The notes beneath the pieces were generated by a model. It was not told the DNA's origin. It saw only the letters and a list, made by a program, of their open reading frames with translations, and ran no database searches. Shown piece by piece: positions 1 through 5,273 of a stretch of DNA of 6,326 nt. Position numbers and translations under genes: made by a program. Every line of letters starts with the position of its first letter. The stretch's first letter is position 1. The stretch covers positions 1 through 6,326 of the forward strand of contig JADFMW010000154.1 in the NCBI GenBank assembly GCA_022563655.1. The letters run 5' to 3'. The stretch comes from Pseudomonadota bacterium. GTDB lineage: Bacteria > Pseudomonadota > Alphaproteobacteria > JAAXGF01.

Positions 1-1
1 G

Positions 2-67
2 ATAAACGTCTGGGTCGATGTCGACGTCTGGGCACCGGGAACGCGCAACCAGACGATGTACAAGTAG
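2..67 (+). CDS. C-terminal end of an unidentified protein (partial)
   Basis: An open frame enters from the left edge and stops at TAG 65-67. The 21 visible residues end in PGTRNQTMYK and begin with alternating hydrophobic residues (INVWVDVDVW), a pattern like a beta strand near the end of a compact domain. I do not recognise the family; a hotdog-fold dehydratase ending is conceivable but not shown. The gap to the frc start is only 10 bases and both genes run the same way, so it may be the upstream member of the frc operon. Too little sequence is present to be sure it is coding. Confidence 0.4.
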   Translation: MNVWVDVDVWAPGTRNQTMYK

Positions 68-77
68 CGACGAAAAC

Positions 78-1319
78 ATGACGACGCAAAAAAAAGCGCT
101 CGATGGAATTCGCATTCTCGACATGACGCATGTCCAATTGGGGCCGTCGTGCACGCAGATTCTGGCGTGGCTCGGCGCCGACGTCATCAAGGTCGAGCTG
201 CCGGGCCGGGGCGACATCACGCGCCAACAACTCCGCGACGTGCCTGGCGCCGACAGCCTGTATTTCACCATGCTCAACTGCAACAAGCGGAGCATAACGA
301 TCAACACCAAGACCGCCGGCGGAAAGAAGATTTTCCGCCGGCTGATCGAGGTCTGCGACGTGCTGGTCGAGAACTTCGCCCCCGGCGCCCTCGACCGCCA
401 GGGCTTCTCGTGGCAGGCGATTCGCGACATCAACCCGCGGATCGTATACGCCTCGGGCAAGGGGTTCGGACCGGGCCCGTTCGTCGGTTGCAAGGCGTAC
501 GAGACGATCGCCCAGGCCATGGGCGGGTCGATGAGCACGACCGGCTGGGAGGACGGCCCGCCGACCAGCACCGGCGCCCAGATCGGCGATTCGGGAACCG
601 GAATTCACTTGGTCGCCGCCATCCTGGCGGCACTTCTGCAGCGCGAGAAGACCGGGCGCGGTCAGCGCGTCGAGGTCGCGATGCAGGACGCGGTGCTGAA
701 CCTGTGCCGCGTCAAGATGCGCGACCAGCAGCGCCTGGCGCACGGACCCTTGATCGAGTACCCCAACAAAACCTTCGGCGAGGCCGTGCCGCGCTCGGCC
801 AACGCCTCCGGCGGCGGCCAGCCCGGTTCGGTGCTCGAATGCAAGGGCGGCGGCCCCAACGACTACGTCTATACGATCATCCAGCCCCAGGGCTGGGCGC
901 CGTTGATGAAGGTCGTCGGGCGCACCGATCTCATTGACCATCCGGATTATGCGACGGCCGAGGCCCGCCTGCCGCACCTCGAGGAATGTTTCGCGATCGT
1001 CAGGGAGTGGACGCGTCAGCACACCAAGTACGAAGTCATGAGAATGCTCAACGAGGTCAACGTGCCCTGCGGCCCGGTGCTCGACATGAAGGAGCTGATC
1101 GAGGACGAATCGCTCGCCGCGCGGGGCATCGTGGTCGAGGTCGAGCATCCCGAGCGCGGCGCCTTCAAGACCGTCGGCTGCCCGCTGCAGCTCTCCGATT
1201 CGCCCGTCGAGGTCAAGACCTCGCCGGCGCTCGGCGAGCACACCGAGGAGATCCTCAAGGAGCTGGTCGGCTTCGGCGACAAGGAAATCGAGGACGCCCG
1301 CGCCGAGGGCGCGATCTGA
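78..1319 (+). CDS. frc: Formyl-CoA:oxalate CoA-transferase (CoA-transferase family III)
   Basis: A cytoplasmic enzyme that transfers CoA from formyl-CoA to oxalate, giving oxalyl-CoA for decarboxylation by Oxc. The 413-residue protein matches remembered E. coli and Oxalobacter Frc along its whole length (416 to 428 residues). Markers are VQLGPSCTQ (19-27, including the active-site Gln), GADVIKVE (33-40), LYFTMLNCNKRS (61-72), KAYE (139-142), GDSGTG (170-175) with Asp171 matching the catalytic Asp169 of the Oxalobacter enzyme, MQDAVLNLCRVK (202-213), the glycine loop SGGGQPG (244-250), and LGEHT near the C-terminus. I chose ATG 78 because family similarity begins there; an in-frame ATG at 18 would add 20 unrelated residues. 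No strong Shine-Dalgarno is visible. The first loop glycine is Ser244. No oxc is present, so substrate preference rests on similarity; other family III CoA-transferase activities remain possible. Confidence 0.9.
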   Translation: MTTQKKALDGIRILDMTHVQLGPSCTQILAWLGADVIKVELPGRGDITRQQLRDVPGADSLYFTMLNCNKRSITINTKTAGGKKIFRRLIEVCDVLVENFAPGALDRQGFSWQAIRDINPRIVYASGKGFGPGPFVGCKAYETIAQAMGGSMSTTGWEDGPPTSTGAQIGDSGTGIHLVAAILAALLQREKTGRGQRVEVAMQDAVLNLCRVKMRDQQRLAHGPLIEYPNKTFGEAVPRSANASGGGQPGSVLECKGGGPNDYVYTIIQPQGWAPLMKVVGRTDLIDHPDYATAEARLPHLEECFAIVREWTRQHTKYEVMRMLNEVNVPCGPVLDMKELIEDESLAARGIVVEVEHPERGAFKTVGCPLQLSDSPVEVKTSPALGEHTEEILKELVGFGDKEIEDARAEGAI

Positions 1320-1350
1320 CGCCGTACTCAGAAGGTCGGGCCGCGCCGGG

Positions 1351-1803
1351 TCACGACAGCTCGCGGACCATGCATACGGCGCTCGCCGGGCACAGGGTGG
1401 TGAACTGTTCGGTTCGGGCGATGGCGGGCGGGACTGCGTGGCGGTCGGCGGCGGTGAACCCGTAGCGCCCGAAGAATCCCGCCGCGTCCGTGGTCAGCAG
1501 ATAAAGCCGGCGCACCCCGCGGCTCGCCGCCTCGCGCACCAGCCACGCGACCATGGCCCGGCCGTAGCCGCGGCCGCGCATCCCCTGCACCGTGACCACC
1601 GAGCGCAGCAGGCCGTCGCCGCCGTGGACCTCGAAGCCGCCGAAGCCGATGCGCCCGCGCTCGCGGTCGTCGAAGGCGAAGAAGCGCTTGTCGGGACCCG
1701 CCAGGTCATCCGCCGGCATGCCATCGGCGGCGAGGGCCTGCGCCAGGTCGCCGAGGTCCTCGCGGCCGAGCTCGACGCCGGTCAGGGACATACCGCCGCG
1801 CAT
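1351..1803 (-). CDS. arsN2: GNAT N-acetyltransferase, ArsN2-like
   Basis: A single-domain GNAT acetyltransferase of 150 residues, expected to be cytoplasmic and to use acetyl-CoA. The acetyl-CoA loop has the form RxxGxG (RGRGYG, 76-81), preceded by the beta strand LLRSVVTV (65-72). Later motifs are YLLTT (101-105), FFGRYGF (110-116) and the terminal CPASAVCM (138-145). The combination of LLRS, YLLTT and CPASAVCM is what I recall for the family named arsenic resistance N-acetyltransferase ArsN2. That name comes from linkage to ars operons; no other ars gene is visible here, so the substrate is uncertain. Possible starts are GTG 1806, ATG 1803 and ATG 1791; none has a strong ribosome site, and similarity does not decide between them. 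It converges with frc, leaving 31 bases between the stops and no obvious terminator. Confidence 0.8.
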   Translation of the reverse strand: MRGGMSLTGVELGREDLGDLAQALAADGMPADDLAGPDKRFFAFDDRERGRIGFGGFEVHGGDGLLRSVVTVQGMRGRGYGRAMVAWLVREAASRGVRRLYLLTTDAAGFFGRYGFTAADRHAVPPAIARTEQFTTLCPASAVCMVRELS

Positions 1804-1819
1804 CACGTTCGCGCGCCCG

Positions 1820-1900
1820 CTAGCACGTCGCCCGGCCGCCGCCCGCCACCTCGGCAGCGGCGACGGGCGCGATGGGGCCGGCGGGATCGTACCGGTTCAT
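1820..1900 (-). CDS. Candidate 26-codon small ORF upstream of the ArsN2-like gene
   Basis: ATG 1898-1900 to TAG 1820-1822. The peptide begins MNRYDPAGPIAP and ends GGGRATC. Support: a GAGGG ribosome site (1908-1912) seven bases before the ATG, a third codon position that is G or C in 24 of 26 codons, and a stop 16 bases before ATG 1803 of the acetyltransferase. It could be a leader peptide, a translationally coupled small protein, or chance in GC-rich DNA. I recognise no family. Confidence 0.3.
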   Translation of the reverse strand: MNRYDPAGPIAPVAAAEVAGGGRATC

Positions 1901-1927
1901 GTCTCTGTCCCTCGCCTCGCATGCGCC

Positions 1928-1956
1928 ATCTTGCGCGATGCGGCAAACGCGGGCAA
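1928..1956 (-). promoter_or_regulatory. Possible promoter for the small ORF and ArsN2-like gene
   Basis: On the minus strand TTGCCC (1956-1951) is followed after 17 bases by CAAGAT (1933-1928). This would start RNA near 1921, about 20 bases before the small ORF. The -10 box matches the consensus at only three of six places, so this is weak. Confidence 0.25.
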
Positions 1957-2055
1957 GGCGGCAGACCGCGCGCCGGATGCCCGGCAGCTCGCGGCGGCCG
2001 GTGGACGGCGCGGCTGTGCATTGAGCCAATTGTCCTTCCTGCCATCCTGACCTTG

Positions 2056-2077
2056 GCTCCGCTCCGGCGGAGCTTTT
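2056..2077 (+). promoter_or_regulatory. Hairpin followed by four T, terminator-like or operator
   Basis: GCTCCG (2056-2061) and CGGAGC (2068-2073) can pair around a six-base loop, followed by TTTT (2074-2077). The shape is that of a short intrinsic terminator on the plus strand, but no plus-strand gene ends upstream. It lies where a -35 element would stand for the TATCAT at 2090-2095, so an operator role is equally possible. Confidence 0.35.
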
Positions 2078-2089
2078 CGTTCTCGCTCG

Positions 2090-2095
2090 TATCAT
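2090..2095 (+). promoter_or_regulatory. Possible -10 box for the TPR operon
   Basis: TATCAT matches TATAAT at five of six bases and lies about 46 bases before the first TPR gene. No recognisable -35 hexamer stands 16 to 18 bases upstream; the GC-rich hairpin is there instead. Weak on its own. Confidence 0.25.
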
Positions 2096-2141
2096 TCCGC
2101 GCATTGAGGTACGCTGACCCAACTACGGGGAGGCGCGCACC

Positions 2142-3287
2142 ATGAAGCGCATCGCACTCGCTCTAGTGTTGCTCGTGTCGCTGGCGGCACCGGCTTGGGC
2201 AGGCGTTGACGAAAGCCTGGCTGTGGAAAAGCGCGGCGATTACGCGGTTAAGTTCCGCGATACTCTTGCTGCGAAGATCACCCCCGCGCAGATAGCCGAA
2301 GCTGAGAAGCCGGTGCAGGGGTGGATTGAAAGCAAGCAGGACGAAATGCCTGCACGCGGGGCTGCTTCGGCTGGCTTTGTACCCGGCGGTTGCCCTGCCC
2401 GGTCTTCAGAGCTCGTGGAACTTGGCAAGTTCCTGGTGGAGAAAGTAGAACAGGCGTTTGGCTCCGACCATCCAATCACTGCCGTCGGCCTCAACCGCCT
2501 GGCTGGACACTACCGGGCCCAAGGCTGCGACGCCGAGGCCGAGCCGCTCTTCAAGCGGGCGCTGGCGATCTGGGAGAAGGCCTACGGGCCCGACCACCTC
2601 AGCGGGCCCGATCATCTCAGCGTGGCCGAGAACCTCAACGACTTGGCGGGACTCTACTTCGACCAGGGCCGGTACGCCGAGGCCAAGCCTTTATACGAAC
2701 GAGCATTGGCGATCGAAGAGAAAGCCCTGGAGCCCGACGATCTCCTCGTGGCTCTGATCCTCAATGACCTGGGAGAACTCCACCGGGTCCAGGGCCGCTA
2801 CGCCGAGGCCGAGTCGCTCCACAAACGCGCCCTGGCGATCCGGGAAAAAGAGTTTGTGCCCGACAATCCCCGCACGGCTAATAGCCTCAACAACCTGGCG
2901 CTGGTCTATCGGGCCCAAGGCCGTTACGCCGAGGCCGATCTCTTATACCTACGAGCGCTGGCGATCTGGAAGAAGAGCCTGGGAGACCACCTTTTATACG
3001 AGGCCATAAGCCTGGAGAACTATGCCGGCCTGCTACGGGAGACCGGACGCAGCGCGGAGGCGGCGAAGATGGAGGCCCGCGCCAAGGAGATCCGGGCGAA
3101 GCACGCCAAGGGTCGCGATACTCTGCCAAAACCCATTTCGGCGCCGCGCGCCAAGACGTCCACGCTACGCGACAAGTCCGATAGGGACATATGCGTGGCG
3201 CTCCCCTACAGGAACCCGGATTACGCAAAGGAGGCAGAAAGGCGAGAGTTGACGGAAAAGAAATGCAAAGAAATCTTAGGACAATGA
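2142..3287 (+). CDS. Exported kinesin-light-chain-type TPR protein with C-terminal tail
   Basis: A 381-residue protein of unknown function. Residues 1-20 form a Sec signal peptide (MKR, hydrophobic core, APAWA before G21), so the mature protein should be periplasmic or secreted. Residues 27-66 carry KRGDYAVKFRD and ITPAQIAEAEK, which resemble the two ends of Sel1-repeat proteins. Helical TPR repeats of the 42-residue LNxLAxLYxxQGRYAEAEPLxxRALAIxEK type start at about 114, 162, 204 and 246, with a capping half repeat LENYAGLLRETGRSAEAAKMEARAKE from 291. The first unit is six residues longer through the duplication GPDHLSGPDHLS (149-160). The tail (325-381) is basic and polar with Cys350 and Cys376. 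Ribosome site GGGGAGG (2127-2133) stands eight bases before ATG 2142. The stop is 37 bases before a paralogous gene, so the two are probably co-transcribed. TPRs bind proteins; the partner is unknown. Confidence 0.85.
   Translation: MKRIALALVLLVSLAAPAWAGVDESLAVEKRGDYAVKFRDTLAAKITPAQIAEAEKPVQGWIESKQDEMPARGAASAGFVPGGCPARSSELVELGKFLVEKVEQAFGSDHPITAVGLNRLAGHYRAQGCDAEAEPLFKRALAIWEKAYGPDHLSGPDHLSVAENLNDLAGLYFDQGRYAEAKPLYERALAIEEKALEPDDLLVALILNDLGELHRVQGRYAEAESLHKRALAIREKEFVPDNPRTANSLNNLALVYRAQGRYAEADLLYLRALAIWKKSLGDHLLYEAISLENYAGLLRETGRSAEAAKMEARAKEIRAKHAKGRDTLPKPISAPRAKTSTLRDKSDRDICVALPYRNPDYAKEAERRELTEKKCKEILGQ
2586..2621 (+). repeat. Tandem 18-base duplication inside the TPR gene
   Basis: Positions 2586-2603 and 2604-2621 encode GPDHLS twice. 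The copies differ at two third-codon positions (GAC/GAT and CAC/CAT) and keep the frame. It falls in the loop between two TPR units, where the usual linker occurs once, and makes that unit 48 residues instead of 42. Confidence 0.85.
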
Positions 3288-3322
3288 AGCGAATTTCCAG
3301 CCAATTGATGACGAGGCGGTAG
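3284..3322 (+). other. Coupled 12-codon mini-ORF between the two TPR genes
   Basis: ATG 3284 overlaps the stop of the first TPR gene (ATGA) and reads MKRISSQLMTRR to TAG 3320-3322, two bases before ATG 3325 of the second TPR gene. Its first four residues match the MKRI start of the first TPR protein. It may pass ribosomes from one gene to the next, be a remnant of an older start, or be chance. Confidence 0.25.
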
Positions 3323-3324
3323 TT

Positions 3325-4335
3325 ATGGCTGGGTTAAGTTGCACACGCGATGCGGTTGCAGCAGGTGTGCGACCAGTGACTATTCACAAGGCAAATTGGC
3401 TACTCGTGGGCTTGGTGTGCCTGGCCCTGTGGCCAGCCCACGCCCCTGCTCAGGGCGGGCAGTGGCAAAGCTACATCACCGCCGGTCAACAGGCATACCA
3501 GCAGGCCGACTACGCTGAAGCCGAGAAGCAATTTGAGGCCGCGCTGAAGCAGGCGGAAGCGTTTGGGCCTGATGACGTACGCCTCGCCACGAGCCTCAAC
3601 AACTTGGCAGTGCTCTACGACGCCCAAAGTAGGTACACAGAGAGCGAGCCGCTCTACCAGCGCTCCCTGGCAATCTGGGAGAAGGCGCTTGGGCCGGAGC
3701 ACCCCAGCGTGGCCACGGGCCTCAACAACCTGGCGGGGCTCTTCAAGGCCCAGGGCCGCTACGCCGAGGCCGAGCCGCTCTACCAGCGCTCGCTGGCGAT
3801 CAAGGAGAAGGCGCTGGGGCCGGAGCACCCCAGCGTGGCCACGGGCCTCAACAACCTGGCGGGGCTTTTCGAGGCCCAGGCCCGCTACGCCGAGGCCGAG
3901 CCGCTCTACAAGCGGGCACTGGCAATCTTCGAGAAGGCGCTCGGGCGGGAGCACCCCCAGGTGGCCACGGGCCTCAACAACCTGGCGGTGCTTTTCAAGG
4001 CCCAGGGCCGCTACGCCGAGGCCGAGCCGCTCTACCAGCGCTCCCTGGCAATCCGCGAGAAGGCGCTGGGGCCGGAGCACCCCCGGGTGGCCACGAGCCT
4101 CAACAACCTGGCGCTGCTATACCACGCCCAGGGCAAGTACGGCGAGGCCGAGCCGCTTTACAAGCGCGCCCTGGCGATCCTGGAGAAGGCCCTGGGAGCA
4201 GAGCATCCAAACGTGGCCGCCGGCCTGGAGAACTACGCCGACTTGTTACGTAGGGCTGGACGCGGCACCGAGGCAAAAGAGATGGAGGCCCGCGCCAAGG
4301 TGATCCTCGCCAAGCACGCCAGGGCGAACCCGTAG
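3325..4335 (+). CDS. Exported kinesin-light-chain-type TPR protein
   Basis: A 336-residue protein, function unknown, probably periplasmic. A hydrophobic segment NWLLVGLVCLALWP (24-37) followed by AHAPAQ looks like a signal peptide with a long N-region of about 23 residues. ATG 3325 is supported by GAGG (3313-3316) eight bases upstream; GTG 3376 would give a more usual signal peptide (VTIHKANW...) and cannot be excluded. A degenerate TPR (47-87) is followed by five full 42-residue units beginning at 88, 130, 172, 214 and 256, each LNNLAxLxxAQxRYxEAEPLYxRSLAIxEKALGxEHPxV, then a cap LENYADLLRRAGRGTEAKEMEARAK (301-325). The cap closely matches that of the upstream protein, so the genes are tandem paralogs. 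Unlike its neighbour it has almost no tail after the cap. The array is likely a protein-binding solenoid. Confidence 0.85.
   Translation: MAGLSCTRDAVAAGVRPVTIHKANWLLVGLVCLALWPAHAPAQGGQWQSYITAGQQAYQQADYAEAEKQFEAALKQAEAFGPDDVRLATSLNNLAVLYDAQSRYTESEPLYQRSLAIWEKALGPEHPSVATGLNNLAGLFKAQGRYAEAEPLYQRSLAIKEKALGPEHPSVATGLNNLAGLFEAQARYAEAEPLYKRALAIFEKALGREHPQVATGLNNLAVLFKAQGRYAEAEPLYQRSLAIREKALGPEHPRVATSLNNLALLYHAQGKYGEAEPLYKRALAILEKALGAEHPNVAAGLENYADLLRRAGRGTEAKEMEARAKVILAKHARANP
3586..4215 (+). repeat. Five tandem 126-base coding repeats
   Basis: Units at 3586-3711, 3712-3837, 3838-3963, 3964-4089 and 4090-4215 encode the five full TPRs. Units two and four differ at about nine of 126 bases by hand comparison, with many identical synonymous codons, which suggests recent duplication or gene conversion. 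The outer units are more diverged. Confidence 0.85.
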
Positions 4336-4460
4336 GGTCGCAGCTTCTTCTACTGCCGGGGTGGTGTGGCTGAGCGTCCTGAAGGCGGTGAAAGAGTTGC
4401 TGGACACGCGGCTGGGAGCCAGGGCGGCGGTGCATTAAGGCTGCCGAAATGCGTTCGCGT

Positions 4461-4479
4461 GGTGACTTATTGGTGACTT
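4461..4479. repeat. Direct repeat GGTGACTT, 11-base period
   Basis: GGTGACTT occurs at 4461-4468 and 4472-4479, separated by ATT. The period is one helical turn, as for repeated protein-binding sites. It lies 48 bases beyond the 3' end of the tRNA gene. No binding protein is identifiable. Confidence 0.5.
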
Positions 4480-4486
4480 CACGGAA

Positions 4487-4518
4487 AGGGGGTTGCGCCA
4501 ACACTAACGCAACCCCCT
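4487..4518 (-). terminator. Strong hairpin downstream of tRNA-Ala, probable terminator
   Basis: AGGGGGTTGCG (4487-4497) and CGCAACCCCCT (4508-4518) form a perfect 11-base-pair stem with a 10-base loop, starting 9 bases past the tRNA 3' end. On the minus strand it is followed only by TTTCC, a poor U-tract, so termination efficiency is uncertain. It could also stop read-through from the TPR operon, or act in tRNA 3' processing. Confidence 0.55.
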
Positions 4519-4526
4519 GATTTAAT

Positions 4527-4602
<76 letters not shown>

Positions 4603-4642
4603 GCCGTGGGCGGCGCGCGAGAGCCCGCCGCCGGCGCCGCAA

Positions 4643-4670
4643 AGGTAAGAACGCGGCTCGCGCGAGGCAA
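4643..4670 (-). promoter_or_regulatory. Possible tRNA-Ala promoter
   Basis: On the minus strand TTGCCT (4670-4665) and TTACCT (4648-4643) are separated by 16 bases, which would give a start about 34 bases before the tRNA. The -35 is reasonable and the -10 poor. A separate tRNA promoter is expected but read-through from the upstream gene is also possible. Confidence 0.3.
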
Positions 4671-4688
4671 GGAAAAACGTCGCCCCGA

Positions 4689-5066
4689 TCAGCGCTCGTC
4701 GTCGCCGATGCCGTTGATGACCTCGGCCATGTCGTCCTCGTCCTCGCCCAGCTCGGAGGCGTCCTCGATGAGGCCGGCGCCTTTATCCGCTTTTTTGTCA
4801 TCGCTGCCGGTGCGGCCTTCGTCGTCCTTGTCCTCGGCGTCCGGGACGCCGGCGGCGGCGACCACCGCGTCGGCTTTGTCGTCCTCGACCCCAGCGGCCG
4901 GCGGCTCGGCCTTGACCACGGCGCCGCGCCGCGACTTCGAGGCCGGCGCGGTCGGGTACGCAGAGTCGCACTTGGGGCAGGTGACCGGGTTGCGCCGCAA
5001 GTCGTAAAACTTCACGCCGCAGCTCGGGCAAAGCCACTTCGTGCCCCACTCCGGTTTAGCCACCAT
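4689..5066 (-). CDS. TIGR02300 family protein, FYDLN acid zinc-ribbon
   Basis: A 125-residue protein of a family with no established function. The N-terminus carries a zinc ribbon, CPSC (13-16) and CPKC (30-33), around the family's name motif, here FYDLR at 20-24 instead of FYDLN. It begins with KPEWGTKWLCPSC, typical of the family. A short basic linker (SKSRRG, 43-48) leads into a long, low-complexity acidic tail rich in Asp, Glu and Ala, ending in DEDDMAEVINGIGDDER. The start ATG 5066 has an AGAGGG ribosome site about seven bases upstream. It is divergent from aroA and followed by tRNA-Ala. The ribbon suggests nucleic-acid or protein binding and the tail is probably disordered; both are inference. 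Confidence 0.93.
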   Translation of the reverse strand: MVAKPEWGTKWLCPSCGVKFYDLRRNPVTCPKCDSAYPTAPASKSRRGAVVKAEPPAAGVEDDKADAVVAAAGVPDAEDKDDEGRTGSDDKKADKGAGLIEDASELGEDEDDMAEVINGIGDDER

Positions 5067-5273
5067 TCAAGGCCCTCTTTGCGTCGCGCAGGTCCTCGGA
5101 TGTAAAATCCAATTGCCACGATCGGCCGTCGCTGTCAAAAGCAAAGTTCACCAACCCGCCAGGTAACGTCAAAAGTGGGGCCTATTCGCCCGGTCGCAAC
5201 ATGTGCTACAGATATCCGGGCGCTGTGCCGCGGCGCCACCCAACCCTTTGATCGAGCTCGTCGAGACCAGCCC
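5067..5273. promoter_or_regulatory. Divergent intergenic region between FYDLN gene and aroA
   Basis: 207 bases that must drive two divergent genes. On the plus strand TTGCGT (5079-5084) and TAAAAT (5103-5108, five of six consensus) are 18 bases apart, leaving a leader of about 160 bases before aroA. On the minus strand there is a perfect TTGACA (5138-5133) but no convincing -10 box at the usual distance. CTTTTGAC occurs twice on the minus strand (5141-5134 and 5175-5168), 34 bases apart. None of these is proven. Confidence 0.35.

Larger units (their letters stand above)
1804..2141. other. Intergenic region between divergent arsN2-like and TPR genes
   Basis: About 340 bases. It holds the candidate small ORF and promoter on the minus strand, and the hairpin and possible -10 box on the plus strand. 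The longer open frames that cross it on both strands are rich in Arg, Pro and Ala, have no recognisable motif, and look like chance openings in GC-rich DNA. Nothing else was recognised between about 1957 and 2055. Confidence 0.6.
4336..4526. other. Non-coding stretch between TPR operon and tRNA-Ala
   Basis: About 190 bases with no complete gene. It holds an open stretch 4361-4438 (GTG to TAA, 25 codons, including LKAVKELLDTRLGARAAVH) whose third positions are mostly G or C. There is no ribosome site before the GTG, so it may be a gene remnant or chance. It also holds the direct repeat at 4461-4479 and the hairpin at 4487-4518. Confidence 0.5.

Noticed and set aside
18..77. Upstream ATG giving frc a 20-residue N-terminal extension
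   Set aside because: The extension overlaps the end of the preceding frame, has no similarity to Frc, and family similarity begins at ATG 78.
1320..1350. Terminator between converging frc and arsN2-like genes
   Set aside because: No stem followed by a T-run is visible in the 31 bases.
1820..2122. 100-codon minus-strand frame as a full gene
   Set aside because: Only its last 26 codons have a ribosome site; the upstream part is low in structure and has no recognisable motif.
3400..4080. 226-codon minus-strand frame opposite the second TPR gene with a regular repeated pattern
   Set aside because: The repetition simply mirrors the 126-base TPR repeats of the sense strand; the sense protein matches a known fold.
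3586..4215. Regular tandem repeats as a CRISPR array or satellite
   Set aside because: The unit is 126 bases, stays in frame and encodes canonical TPRs with no variable spacers.
4361..4430. tRNA-Ser/Leu-like start (TGGCTGAGC...GAAGGCGG)
   Set aside because: The D-arm resemblance is not followed by a pairing anticodon stem, a T loop or an acceptor stem.
5201..5251. 16-codon frame MCYRYPG... before aroA as a leader peptide
   Set aside because: It has no ribosome site, no run of aromatic codons as in attenuation, and no hairpin pair that would form an attenuator.
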